NCBI GenBank assembly: GCA_041661445.1
Contig: JBAZUK010000001.1
Coordinates: 62,001 to 126,000 of the forward strand
DNA length: 64,000 nt
Direction of reading: 5' to 3'
From: JBAZUK01 sp041661445
GTDB lineage: Bacteria; Chlamydiota; Chlamydiia; Chlamydiales; SM23-39
Program-made: the position numbers and the translations under genes
Notes under the pieces: generated by a model
Database searches by the model: none
Told to the model about the DNA's origin: nothing
The model's input: only the letters and a program-made list of their open reading frames with translations
In this document: positions 35,585-45,060 of the stretch, piece after piece
Layout of the letters: the number at the start of each line of letters is the position of its first letter
How positions within the stretch are numbered: position 1 is the first letter of the stretch

Positions 35585-38500
35585 ATGACCTGGATTTCAC
35601 TTCACAATCATTCTAGTTATTCCATATTAGACTCAACATTATCAGTGAAAAAAATTGCGCAGCTTGCCAAAGACAACAATATGCCGGCAGTTGCATTAAC
35701 TGATAGTGGAAATATGTATGGAGTTATAGAATTTTATAAAGCCTGTACTTCTTTGAATATTAAACCGATTATCGGCTGCGAATTAATGCTTTCCCATTCT
35801 TCCCGTTTTGAAAAAAAGAAAAAAGGCAGTTTTCCTTTAGCATATCCATTGATACTGATAATCAAAAATCAAATAGGATATAAAAATTTATGTAAACTGT
35901 CATCTTATGCGTTTTTAGAAGGATTTTATTATTATCCGAGAATTGATAAAGAACTTCTGGAAAAATTTCATGAAGGGCTGATCTGTTTATCCGGACCAAT
36001 GCATTCTCTTTTAGGATATAAAATCTTAAATTCTACTCAGGAAGAGGCAGAAGAGGAAATTAAATGGTTCTTGGAGCTGTTTAAAGAAGATTATTATTTT
36101 GAGATAGATCAGCATCCAATGCAGGAAGAAGATATTGAACATGATGGGATGAAAAAAGAAACATGGCTTTATGAACAGCATAAAGAACACTGTAAAAAAC
36201 AAAAGATACTTAAAACATCATTATTAAATTATTCCAAAAAATATAATGTTAAATGTGTGGCTACAAATGATGTCCACTATGAATCAAAAGATGATTGGAG
36301 AGCGCACGAAATTTTATTGAATATCGGATCAGGAGAGAGCTGCGAAATCTGGGAAAGAGACTCGAATGGAATACCTAGATATAAAATAGCAAACCCAAAA
36401 AGAAAAACATATCCTAGTCATGAATATTATTTTAAAACTCAGCAGCAAATGGAGAATCTATTTTCGGATTCTTTAGAAATTTTAGAAAATACCAATGAGA
36501 TTGCCGAAAAATGTAAGTTTGAATTTGATTTTAGCACAAAGCATTATCCGGTTTTTGTTTTAGATAATGAAAATGATGAAAACAGAGAAAAAAAAGTAGG
36601 CGATTATCTATATCAGCTTTGTGAAAATGCAATAGACAAGAGATATTCCAAGGAAAAATTAGAGGTTGTAAAGACGCAATATCCCAATCAAGATCCTTTA
36701 GATGTCATAAAAAAGAGATTGGATTATGAATTTGAATTAATATATTCAAAAGGAATGTGTGATTATTTTTTAATCGTATATGATTTTATTTCTTGGGCTA
36801 AAAGCAAAAATATTCCTGTTGGTCCGGGCAGGGGATCTGCTGCCGGATCCATAATTTCTTATCTAATTGGGATTACTGATATCGAACCACTAAGATTCAA
36901 TCTTTTCTTTGAAAGATTTATCAATCCGCAAAGAATTGCATACCCGGATATAGATGTCGATATCTGCATGGATAGAAGAAATGAAGTAATTGAATATACT
37001 GTTCAAAAGTATGGGAAAGATAAGGTTTCCCAGATTATTACTTTTGGAACGATGAAAGCAAAAATGGCGATTAAAGATGTTGGAAGAGTTCTGTCTGTTG
37101 CTCTTTCGAAAGTGAACAATATTGCTAAACTTGTTCCGGAAGATCCTAATATGACTTTGGAAAAAGCTATTGAATTAGACCCTGAGCTAAAACAGATGTA
37201 TGCAAGCGACGAAGAGGCTAAGCGTGTAATCGATATCGCCAAAAGCATCGAAGGATCCATAAGAAATACTTCTACGCATGCTGCCGGAATAATTATTTCT
37301 GCAAATTCATTAACTGAGCATATCCCCGTTTGCATAGCTAAAGATTCTGATATGGTTGTGACTCAATTTTCGATGAAGCCGGTAGAATCAATAGGTCTTT
37401 TAAAAATTGACTTTTTGGGTCTTAAAACCCTGACGTCTATTCAGAAAGCTAAAGAGTTTGTCAAAAAAAATACTAACATAGAAATTGATTGGATAAATCT
37501 TCCATTAAATGATAAGCCGACCTTTGATCTTTTGAATCAAGGGAAAACTTTGGGGATATTTCAATTAGAGTCCACAGGTATTCAGGAACTGGCAAAGCAA
37601 TTGCATATAGATGTTTTTGAAGAAATTATTGCTGTTGAGGCATTGTACCGACCGGGACCGATGGACATGATTCCATCGTTTATTGCAAGAAAACATGGAA
37701 GAGAGAAAATTGAAATAGATCACCCTTTGATGAAAGATATTTTAAAGGAAACCTATGGAGTGATGGTATATCAGGAACAGGTGATGCTGATAGCTTCGAA
37801 ACTGGCAGGATATACACTTGGAGAAGGTGATGTTTTAAGAAGGGCTATGGGTAAAAAAGACCATCTGGAAATGAAAAAGCAAAGAGAAAAATTTATCAAT
37901 GGAGCTAAAGTTAATGATGTAGATGAAAGAACTGCAGGAATAATTTTTGATAAAATTGAAAAATTTGCATCTTACGGTTTTAACAAATCGCATGCTGCTG
38001 CTTACGCTTTTATTTCTTATGTTACGGCTTATTTCAAGGCTAATTATACAAAAGAATGGATGGCGGCCTTAATGACATGTGAAAGATATGATCTTTCAAA
38101 AGTTGCCAAATACATAAGAGAAAGCAAAGTATTAAATATTAAAATCCTTCCTCCTGACATTAATGAGGCAGAGGATGAATTTGTTGCAACAAAAAATGGT
38201 ATAAGATTTGCTATGTCGGCAATCAAAGGTATTGGCTCGAGCGTTGTTGAGGCGATTGTTAATGAAAGAAAGCAGAAAGGTTTTTATAAAAGTCTGGATG
38301 ATTTTATTAAAAGAGTCGATAAATCCAAGGTAGGTAAAAAAAATATTGAATTGTTAATTGATGCCGGAGCCTTTGATTTTTCCAATTGGAGCCGCGATGA
38401 AATGAAATTGGTTGTCGAAAAGATGTACGAACGGGCTGCCAGAGAAGAGAATGATGCTGCTAAAGGAGTAATGAATTTTCTTTCTTTGATAAGCAATCAG

Positions 38501-39295
38501 GACGAAAGCACTATAATACCTCCGAAAGTAACAAAACAATCAACTGAAATTGAAAAATTGCATAAGGAAAAAGAGCTTTTGGGTTTTTATTTAACAGGGC
38601 ATCCTATGGATAAATATCAGGATATCCTGAAAAGATTAAGCTGTGTGCCTTTAAGGGATCTAGATAAGATCGAAAATATTAATGTGGTGAGATCAGCTTT
38701 TATAATAGATGAAGTCAAATTTAAAGTATCTAAATCCCAAAAAAAATTTGCAATTCTGACAATTTCCGATGGAATCGAAAGATTTGAATTACCGATATGG
38801 TCTGATTTGTACTCAAAAAAAGCAGCTCTTTTGATAGAAAACCAATTAGCTTATGCAATTTTACAAATAGAAAAAAGCGATGATAATATTAAACTAAGCT
38901 GTAAATGGTTAGAAGATTTAACAAAAGCGGATGATAAAATGATAAAAGAATGTGATGATTTTTTTGATAAACAAAAAGAAATTTCCAATTTTGAAAGTAA
39001 AAAGAAAAAAAATTTTGTTCCTAATAAAAAAAATGAAAATCCAGCTTTAAAAAATTTAATTTCTAACATTAGGATTAAAATAAATTCTGATAAGATCCGT
39101 TTTTCCCATATTTTAAAATTAAAAGAAATTATTAGAGAACATCCCGGAGATGCAAAATTAGAACTGGCTTTCTTTTCAAAGGATAAGCAAATAGCCCTTA
39201 TGGAACTGGAAAGTTCTTTGAAGCTGGACTACAAAGAAGACGTTAAAAATAAAATTTTACAAATTGATGGAATCGAAGCTGTAATGTCTAGTTGA
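35585..39295 (+). CDS. dnaE: DNA polymerase III alpha subunit
   Basis: This 1236-residue replicative polymerase subunit has an N-terminal PHP domain (HNHSSYSILDS), and the palm region with GPGRGSAAGS and the catalytic PDIDVDI (Asp455 and Asp457). YRPGPMDMIP, LRRAMGKK and FNKSHAAAYAFISY follow. A helix-hairpin-helix region and an OB fold lie toward the C-terminus. Family DnaE1 length is about 1160, so it is slightly long, with a low-complexity Lys/Asn stretch near residues 1130-1160. No error-prone partner genes are near. Confidence 0.97.
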   Translation: MTWISLHNHSSYSILDSTLSVKKIAQLAKDNNMPAVALTDSGNMYGVIEFYKACTSLNIKPIIGCELMLSHSSRFEKKKKGSFPLAYPLILIIKNQIGYKNLCKLSSYAFLEGFYYYPRIDKELLEKFHEGLICLSGPMHSLLGYKILNSTQEEAEEEIKWFLELFKEDYYFEIDQHPMQEEDIEHDGMKKETWLYEQHKEHCKKQKILKTSLLNYSKKYNVKCVATNDVHYESKDDWRAHEILLNIGSGESCEIWERDSNGIPRYKIANPKRKTYPSHEYYFKTQQQMENLFSDSLEILENTNEIAEKCKFEFDFSTKHYPVFVLDNENDENREKKVGDYLYQLCENAIDKRYSKEKLEVVKTQYPNQDPLDVIKKRLDYEFELIYSKGMCDYFLIVYDFISWAKSKNIPVGPGRGSAAGSIISYLIGITDIEPLRFNLFFERFINPQRIAYPDIDVDICMDRRNEVIEYTVQKYGKDKVSQIITFGTMKAKMAIKDVGRVLSVALSKVNNIAKLVPEDPNMTLEKAIELDPELKQMYASDEEAKRVIDIAKSIEGSIRNTSTHAAGIIISANSLTEHIPVCIAKDSDMVVTQFSMKPVESIGLLKIDFLGLKTLTSIQKAKEFVKKNTNIEIDWINLPLNDKPTFDLLNQGKTLGIFQLESTGIQELAKQLHIDVFEEIIAVEALYRPGPMDMIPSFIARKHGREKIEIDHPLMKDILKETYGVMVYQEQVMLIASKLAGYTLGEGDVLRRAMGKKDHLEMKKQREKFINGAKVNDVDERTAGIIFDKIEKFASYGFNKSHAAAYAFISYVTAYFKANYTKEWMAALMTCERYDLSKVAKYIRESKVLNIKILPPDINEAEDEFVATKNGIRFAMSAIKGIGSSVVEAIVNERKQKGFYKSLDDFIKRVDKSKVGKKNIELLIDAGAFDFSNWSRDEMKLVVEKMYERAAREENDAAKGVMNFLSLISNQDESTIIPPKVTKQSTEIEKLHKEKELLGFYLTGHPMDKYQDILKRLSCVPLRDLDKIENINVVRSAFIIDEVKFKVSKSQKKFAILTISDGIERFELPIWSDLYSKKAALLIENQLAYAILQIEKSDDNIKLSCKWLEDLTKADDKMIKECDDFFDKQKEISNFESKKKKNFVPNKKNENPALKNLISNIRIKINSDKIRFSHILKLKEIIREHPGDAKLELAFFSKDKQIALMELESSLKLDYKEDVKNKILQIDGIEAVMSS

Positions 39296-39343
39296 CATTT
39301 ATTGGTTTTTAATTTTTAATTTTCTATAAATATAGGAATTTTC

Positions 39344-40282
39344 ATGAAGTTTTTTAAATATATTTTATTATTGTTTTTTTTATCTAACAGTTCTTTTTTA
39401 TTGGCGAATGATAGTTCAAAAAAACAAAAAGACAGTAAATTAAATAATAATATTTCAGTACAGGACTATTATTCTTATGCGAATTATGCTTTTGAAAAGC
39501 AGCAATGGTCTGATGTAGTAGATTACTGTAGAGTAATAATTCAAAAATATCCTCAAAGTATTTTTACTAAAGATGCTCTTTTTTATTTGGGCGTATCTTA
39601 CTTTAATTTAAAGGAATATGAATTATCGAACAGATATTTTACAAGGTATTTAAAAGACGATTTCAATCCTAAATATTTTGAAGAGTCTATGCATTATAAG
39701 TTTTCTATAGCAGAAAAATTTAAGGAAGGTTCCAAAAAAAGACTTTTTGGCAAAGGACCTAAGCTTATTGTTGCTGATGATGATGCATTAGCTATATATG
39801 ATGAGATTATTTCATCAATGCCTTTGCATGAACTTGCTATAAAATCATTATTTTCTAAGGGCCAAATTCTTCTTGAGACAGAGGAATATAAGGATAGCGT
39901 TTTGACATTTGAACAGATTGTTTCTAAATTCCCAAAACATGAACTTGCAATTGAAAGTTTTATTCAGATCGGCAAGGTATATTTAAAACAGACTAATTAC
40001 AAAAAACAGGATTTGGACAATTTGGAATTAGCTGAATTAAATTTAAAAAATCTTAAAGATGCCCAACCTCAGGAAACGGAAAAGATTAAAGAATTGGAAA
40101 CTATTCTCTTGCAGATGAAAGAAATATTTGCAAACGGCTTTTTGGAAATAGCTGATTTTTATAAAAGGACGAATAAAAAAGAGGCAGCAATAATTTATTA
40201 TTCAAAAATATTAAATGCCTTTCCACAAACTCAAGTAGCTGTGCTTGCAAAAGAAAAAATCGATCAATTAAATGCGAAATAG
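39344..40282 (+). CDS. BamD-like outer-membrane assembly TPR protein
   Basis: This 312-residue exported protein has a signal peptide (about 1-21, LLLFFLSNSSFLLA) and tandem tetratricopeptide-type repeats, for example near 41-75, 78-110, 148-180 and 188-220, and again at the C-terminus (KKEAAIIYYSKILNAFPQT). This matches the BamD/YfiO group, which helps BamA insert outer-membrane proteins. Unlike typical BamD it has no lipobox Cys after the signal peptide. AGGAA precedes the ATG. It overlaps the lptE-like gene by 11 bases, so the two are one unit. A CpoB-type TPR protein is the alternative. Confidence 0.78.
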   Translation: MKFFKYILLLFFLSNSSFLLANDSSKKQKDSKLNNNISVQDYYSYANYAFEKQQWSDVVDYCRVIIQKYPQSIFTKDALFYLGVSYFNLKEYELSNRYFTRYLKDDFNPKYFEESMHYKFSIAEKFKEGSKKRLFGKGPKLIVADDDALAIYDEIISSMPLHELAIKSLFSKGQILLETEEYKDSVLTFEQIVSKFPKHELAIESFIQIGKVYLKQTNYKKQDLDNLELAELNLKNLKDAQPQETEKIKELETILLQMKEIFANGFLEIADFYKRTNKKEAAIIYYSKILNAFPQTQVAVLAKEKIDQLNAK

Positions 40283-40853
40283 TCTTCTATTTTTCTTTTT
40301 TCTTTTTTCTTCTTGCGGATATCATCTGGGAAGAAATGATAATTCAGAAATAAAGTCTGTAGAAGTTCCTTATGTTGAAGAAGATATGTATGGTCTCCTT
40401 ACTAATGAATTAATAAAAAACATTGCTAATTCTTCAGCTATGCATTATCAATCCACTAATGCAAATTATGAACTAAAAGTGAAAGTCTTAAACAGTGCAA
40501 CTAATAAAATCGGTTACAAATATGATACGAACAATGAAGGTCAAAGAACTAAGAATATTAGACCTACAGAAGGCAGATGCAGTTTAACTGCTGAAGTTCA
40601 ATTGATTAACATTAAGACACGTGAGATAAAATTTGGACCATTTACAGTTACATCTGATAGCGACTTCGATTATGTGGACCAAGATTCACTCAGTGATCTG
40701 TCGTTTATTGATCCATCGGGGAACAGAATAACTGTATTATCTTTTTCATTAGGACAATTAGAGTCGATCGATAGCGCCAAGGAAGCCGCATTAAAACCTT
40801 TATTTGAGCAGCTTGCAAAAAAAATTGTGGATGCAATTTCTACGTATTGGTAA
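40272..40853 (+). CDS. LptE-like outer-membrane lipoprotein
   Basis: This 193-residue predicted lipoprotein has a short signal peptide and the lipobox LFSSCGYHLG, with Cys15; the CGYHL start of the mature protein is characteristic of LptE. The rest is a small mixed alpha/beta domain with VEVPYVEEDMYGLLTNEL. LptE plugs the LptD barrel that delivers lipopolysaccharide to the outer leaflet. The start overlaps the BamD-like stop by 11 bases. Lipid A genes lpxA and lpxC in the same window agree with this role. Confidence 0.78.
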   Translation: MRNSLLFFFFLFSSCGYHLGRNDNSEIKSVEVPYVEEDMYGLLTNELIKNIANSSAMHYQSTNANYELKVKVLNSATNKIGYKYDTNNEGQRTKNIRPTEGRCSLTAEVQLINIKTREIKFGPFTVTSDSDFDYVDQDSLSDLSFIDPSGNRITVLSFSLGQLESIDSAKEAALKPLFEQLAKKIVDAISTYW

Positions 40854-40862
40854 ATAAAGGGT

Positions 40863-41279
40863 ATGGAAGAAATTTTTCATGAAAAAGCTACTTTTAATGC
40901 CAAATTAACAAATCTTTATCAGATCCTGATATGGATCAATGAAAGAATAGCCAAATATTTGCCTGAAAGAGATTTAGATAGAATTGAACTTGCTGCAGAA
41001 GAAGTTATAGTTAATATCATTTCTCATGCATATAAAAATAAAAATGGAAATATTCAAGTTCAAATTTATGTAAATCAATGCATAAATTTGATTTTTAAAG
41101 ATAAAGGGCCAAAATTTAATCCTTTAATAAAAAAAAATTTTCATAGAAGAAAAAATGTTAAAAGAATTGGAGGTGTTGGAATATTTCTTATTCTCCGATT
41201 AGCAGATGAAGTTCAATACCAAAGAAAAGATGATGCCAACATCTTGATCTTAAGAATGAAGCGAAATATTGAATATTAA
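40863..41279 (+). CDS. rsbW: RsbW-like anti-sigma factor kinase
   Basis: This 138-residue GHKL ATPase has the N box LAAEEVIVNIISHAY (about 43-57), the G1 region FKDKGPKFNP and the G2 region GGVGIFLIL. RsbW proteins hold a sigma factor or phosphorylate an anti-anti-sigma factor. In Chlamydia, RsbW is part of a partner-switching network thought to respond to energy metabolites. An AAAGGG precedes the ATG. No sigma factor or antagonist gene lies next to it, as is usual in Chlamydiae. Confidence 0.88.
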   Translation: MEEIFHEKATFNAKLTNLYQILIWINERIAKYLPERDLDRIELAAEEVIVNIISHAYKNKNGNIQVQIYVNQCINLIFKDKGPKFNPLIKKNFHRRKNVKRIGGVGIFLILRLADEVQYQRKDDANILILRMKRNIEY

Positions 41280-41295
41280 AAAATTGGAGGAAGAA

Positions 41296-41727
41296 TTACT
41301 GATTCTTTTCAATTGCAGTCAATGTTGCTTGAGTTTCCAACATATCTAAAAGATAATATTGTAAAACTTTAAGCACATATTTTGGCGTATTATAAACACC
41401 AGAGGTAGTAAATACAACTTCCAAGGAAATTTTATTTTGGGCATTCAAAGCGATAAGAACATATGTAACTGGTTCTTCTTGTTCACTTTTTGGAATAATC
41501 CAAACTAAGAATTGTTCATTAAATAAAGTGACTTTCTCCTGACTTTCAACTACATGAAAATACTGAGTTAAGTCTTCTGGATCATCTATAATTTGATCAG
41601 ATTCATTTAATAAATTCAATTCATGAAGAAGGGCCAAATCAACATTAATAATCCCATCATGCGCTAAATCTGCAAGATTGGCTGAATATTGTTCATATAA
41701 CTTTTCTATTTCACTTGGGTTTAGCAT
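41296..41727 (-). CDS. Unknown protein at the CT550 position
   Basis: This 143-residue soluble acidic protein was not recognised by motif. It has no signal peptide and no membrane segment; the middle reads FLVWIIPKSEQEEPVTYVLIALN and resembles a small alpha/beta domain. The position between rsbW and dacF matches C. trachomatis CT550, which suggests orthology. The start is the ATG at 41727, because GGAGG precedes it; the longer frame from TTG 41760 contains that site. It is convergent with rsbW. Confidence 0.7.
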   Translation of the reverse strand: MLNPSEIEKLYEQYSANLADLAHDGIINVDLALLHELNLLNESDQIIDDPEDLTQYFHVVESQEKVTLFNEQFLVWIIPKSEQEEPVTYVLIALNAQNKISLEVVFTTSGVYNTPKYVLKVLQYYLLDMLETQATLTAIEKNQ

Positions 41728-41961
41728 TGGGTTAACGCCTCCATAAAATTCTTCCCCCAATTTGTATTTTATCCATTTGCAAGTACCTATGTCAAGAGTT
41801 GGTTTTACAATTAAATATATTTTTATTTTATCTTATTGAACTTAAAAGGGTTTTATAAATAAAAAAAATAATTTTCAAAATTATAAAGATAAGATTTTTT
41901 GTTTGTCATATAATTAGAAAAAAAATAGTTAGATAAGACGTTTATTTATAAGAGGTTCTAG

Positions 41962-43143
41962 ATGAGATTTTTGTTTATTGGTTTGTTTTTTTATATTTCT
42001 TCAGTTTTTTCAAATCCTTTAGAATTAGACATAAATGCTAAAAATGCTATTCTCATAAATGCTAAAAATAATCAGGTTGTTTTTAACAAAAATGCTTTCG
42101 ACAAAGCTTATCCGGCAAGTCTCACCAAAGTAATTACTATTTGGTATGTTTTAGAAAAATATAGCGATCTGCTAGACAAAACCTTTATTGCATCATCTAC
42201 TGCTTTAAAAACTATTGATCCCCAAGAAAAAAAATTATCCAATTACAGCTTGCCCCCTTATACTTTAGAAAGCGACGGCAGTTCATTTGATGTGATTTTA
42301 GGTGAGAAGCTTAGGCTTAAAGATTTGCTTTTAGGTATGATGCTTCCTTCAGGAAATGATGCTGCCAATGTCGTGGCAGAATCCCTGGGCGGTTCAATTG
42401 ATTCCTTTATTAAGGATATGAATATATTTGTATCAAATAACAATATAAAAGCCACAACCTTATTTAATCCTCATGGATTACATTTTCCGGAACATGCAAC
42501 TACTGCCAATGATCTGGCTCAAATAACTAGGAAAGCATTAGAAAACCCCAAGTTTCTGGAAATATTTTCTTGTAAGGCCTTTGTCAGACCCAGAACAAAT
42601 AAACAGCAAAGAAGGGAAATAACTACATTTAATAGACTTCTAAAACCCGGAAAAAATTATTATGAATATGCAATAGGTGGAAAAACTGGATACCATGAAA
42701 AAGCAAAGTATAATTTATTAAGTGTTGCTAAATGTGGCGATAGAACTTTAATTGCCGTTGTAATGGGATGTAAAAATTCAGAGCAAAGATATGAAGATAC
42801 AAAAAAACTATTCGATGCTGCTTTCCAAGAAAAAATGATTACTAAAAAACTAGTTGAAAAAGAGAAAGTATATTCTGCAAAAATCCCAGGCGGTTCAAAA
42901 ATTTTGAAAGCAAAAATGCAAAATGACCTGATCTTGGAATATTATCCTTCGGAAGAAACGCCTTATAATGTAACTATTTTTTGGGATGATGTTAGCCTTC
43001 CAATTAAAAAAGATCAAAAAGTGGCTTCTATGATTATTAAAACTGCTGATGGAGAAGAGATTAAAACTGAAGGTTTATATGCAGTCGATAATGTTAAGAA
43101 ATCTTTATTTTATATAATCAGAAATCTCTTCTCTAAGGGATAA
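41962..43143 (+). CDS. dacF: D-alanyl-D-alanine carboxypeptidase (DacF/PBP5 family)
   Basis: This 393-residue exported serine peptidase has a signal peptide (1-18) and the three penicillin-binding motifs: SLTK (in AYPASLTKVIT, about 50-60), SGN (in LPSGNDAANV, about 130) and KTG (in GGKTGYHEKA, about 236). A C-terminal beta domain and a terminal amphipathic stretch follow, as in PBP5. It trims pentapeptide side chains of peptidoglycan. GAGG precedes the ATG. Its last 39 bases overlap the end of ksgA on the other strand. Confidence 0.93.
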   Translation: MRFLFIGLFFYISSVFSNPLELDINAKNAILINAKNNQVVFNKNAFDKAYPASLTKVITIWYVLEKYSDLLDKTFIASSTALKTIDPQEKKLSNYSLPPYTLESDGSSFDVILGEKLRLKDLLLGMMLPSGNDAANVVAESLGGSIDSFIKDMNIFVSNNNIKATTLFNPHGLHFPEHATTANDLAQITRKALENPKFLEIFSCKAFVRPRTNKQQRREITTFNRLLKPGKNYYEYAIGGKTGYHEKAKYNLLSVAKCGDRTLIAVVMGCKNSEQRYEDTKKLFDAAFQEKMITKKLVEKEKVYSAKIPGGSKILKAKMQNDLILEYYPSEETPYNVTIFWDDVSLPIKKDQKVASMIIKTADGEEIKTEGLYAVDNVKKSLFYIIRNLFSKG

Positions 43144-43941
43144 AAAATTTTCGAGACTTAAGTCTTCTGCCCGAGCATTTGGATTGATCCTTAGCTTTAA
43201 CAACGTATTTTGTGTTGTTTTTGGATTTAAATAGGGTTTTAAGCAGGAAGCCAAAGTTTTTCTTCTTTGTGAAAAACACAATCTTAGCATTTTAAAAAAA
43301 GTATTATGATCATGTTTTTCTAAATCGGACTTGAGATTAAATTTTATTATAGCTGAATCAACTTTTGGTTTTGGAAAAAAACAATTTCTTGAGACTTGGG
43401 ATACTATTTGCAAATCCGAATAAAATTTTATTAATACAGAGAAATAATTATAGCCTTTTGTTCTTGGCTGAGAAATTAAACGATTGGCAGCTTCTTTTTG
43501 AACAAGAAGGGTAATAGATGAAAATAATAAGTGATTTTCTAAAAGCTTACTTATGATGGGAGTAGTTAAATGATAAGGAATGGAGCTAATTACCTTAAGT
43601 TTTTTATTAAAATTTTTTAGAAAATTAAAATCCATTTTAATAAAGTCTGTGTTAATTACAGATAATTTACTATTGTTCAGATTATTCAAAAGATTTGCAA
43701 AGGCATCATCTTTTTCTACAGCAACAAGTTTTTCACATCTGCCTAAAATTTCATTTGTTAATACTCCAGGCCCAGGTCCTATCTCTAAAACGATGTCCTC
43801 ATGAGTTAACTCAGAAGCTTCAATCATTTTATCTAATGTATTTTTATCTACTAAAAAATTTTGAGATAGGGCTTTTTTCGGTTTAATGTTAACCGAAGAT
43901 AAATAATCTAAAAGATCTTTTGGTTTATAAAGCTTCATCAT
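43105..43941 (-). CDS. ksgA: 16S rRNA (adenine(1518)/(1519)-N6)-dimethyltransferase
   Basis: This 278-residue RsmA/KsgA enzyme dimethylates two adenines near the 3' end of 16S rRNA. It has QNFLVDKNTLDKMIEA, the S-adenosylmethionine motif EIGPGPGVLT (about 49-58), and the catalytic motif ISSIPYHLTTPI, which is normally NLPY (here SIPY). The start overlaps the SurA-like stop by ATGA. A ksgA next to a SurA-like gene is also seen in C. trachomatis as I recall. The tail overlaps dacF antisense. Confidence 0.93.
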   Translation of the reverse strand: MMKLYKPKDLLDYLSSVNIKPKKALSQNFLVDKNTLDKMIEASELTHEDIVLEIGPGPGVLTNEILGRCEKLVAVEKDDAFANLLNNLNNSKLSVINTDFIKMDFNFLKNFNKKLKVISSIPYHLTTPIISKLLENHLLFSSITLLVQKEAANRLISQPRTKGYNYFSVLIKFYSDLQIVSQVSRNCFFPKPKVDSAIIKFNLKSDLEKHDHNTFFKMLRLCFSQRRKTLASCLKPYLNPKTTQNTLLKLRINPNARAEDLSLENFLSLREEISDYIK

Positions 43942-44987
43942 TCAAGTGTAAAAGGAACAAAGTCTTTTGTGATGATCTGGCTTTTTTCCACATGATATAA
44001 TTTTTTTAGCTTTGTGAAATATCTTTCAGACTCTTCATATAATGCTTTTTGCAGCAATTGATCTTTGAGGTTCTTTGACATTTCATCAAAAGATTCTGTT
44101 AGCTTTTTCTCATAGTTTTTTAAATAAAAAATTCGATAAGAATTATCTTTAGAAGTTTTATTGCTCTGATTGATAATCTGGCTATAAGAGTTTTTTTGCA
44201 GACTGCTCAATATTTTCTGGTTAGAAGAAGAGATTTCCTTATTTGTTACTGTGTAAAGTGGTGAAATTGAGATCTTGCAATTTAAAAAGTTTTTTTCAAT
44301 GTCCTTTAATGATGATTCAAATTCTATGGGATCAGAATTTTTTTCTTTTAACAGCTCAAATACTTTTAGAGATGCATCAGACGATGTTTTTTCATCATTG
44401 GATTTGATTGAAACGATGTTATACTCCCATGTTTCTTTTGGAGGGTTTTCATTACAGTATAATCTATAAGCATTTCTGATAGCGCTTGGAGTTATGGATT
44501 GATCAGCTTTTGATTTAATAAAAAAATACATCATTCTTTGAATGATCATTTCTTCTTTTGTGATTTTCAAAGCTTCTTCATGAGTTAGATTGATTTTCTG
44601 CAAATTGGTTAATACATTAGGGCCAAATCTCGACTCAATTTCTTCTCTAAGTTCAGCATCTGTGACCTTCAATTCTTTTTTGCTGGCATCAATCAGAATT
44701 AATTGGTTGTTTATTAATTCATCTAAAGCATGCGGCCAGCCTGTAATATAAAATTGATATCTTGCTGAATTGGAATTGATTAAATCCGGATATGCTCTAT
44801 TAAAACCTATTTCTAATTTTTTCATCACATCATACGATGTGATGGTTTTGTCTGCTACTTTTGCAAGAACATTATTGTTAACTTTAATAGAAGCATTCAT
44901 TTCATAAGCAGGCGGTTGAAAATTATTTGCTGCTGACAAGGATGAGCCGATAAATAAAATAGTAAAAATATATAATAAAAATTTCAT
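43938..44987 (-). CDS. SurA-like periplasmic chaperone
   Basis: This 349-residue exported protein has a signal peptide (1-19, ending SLSAANN) and a SurA N-terminal-type domain with VLAKVADKTITSYDVMKKL and LDELINNQLILIDASKKELKVTDAEL. It probably chaperones outer-membrane proteins in the periplasm. The parvulin isomerase core is poorly preserved in the C-terminal half (about 180-330), so isomerase activity is doubtful. The gene is coupled to ksgA by ATGA. With mip, bamD-like and tsp it forms the periplasmic folding set of this window. Confidence 0.8.
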   Translation of the reverse strand: MKFLLYIFTILFIGSSLSAANNFQPPAYEMNASIKVNNNVLAKVADKTITSYDVMKKLEIGFNRAYPDLINSNSARYQFYITGWPHALDELINNQLILIDASKKELKVTDAELREEIESRFGPNVLTNLQKINLTHEEALKITKEEMIIQRMMYFFIKSKADQSITPSAIRNAYRLYCNENPPKETWEYNIVSIKSNDEKTSSDASLKVFELLKEKNSDPIEFESSLKDIEKNFLNCKISISPLYTVTNKEISSSNQKILSSLQKNSYSQIINQSNKTSKDNSYRIFYLKNYEKKLTESFDEMSKNLKDQLLQKALYEESERYFTKLKKLYHVEKSQIITKDFVPFTLE

Positions 44988-45060
44988 GTATTTATTTTTT
45001 TTTATGGTTTTATAAAAATAATATCAAAATGTTAAATTTTAATAAAAACAAAACAATTCT

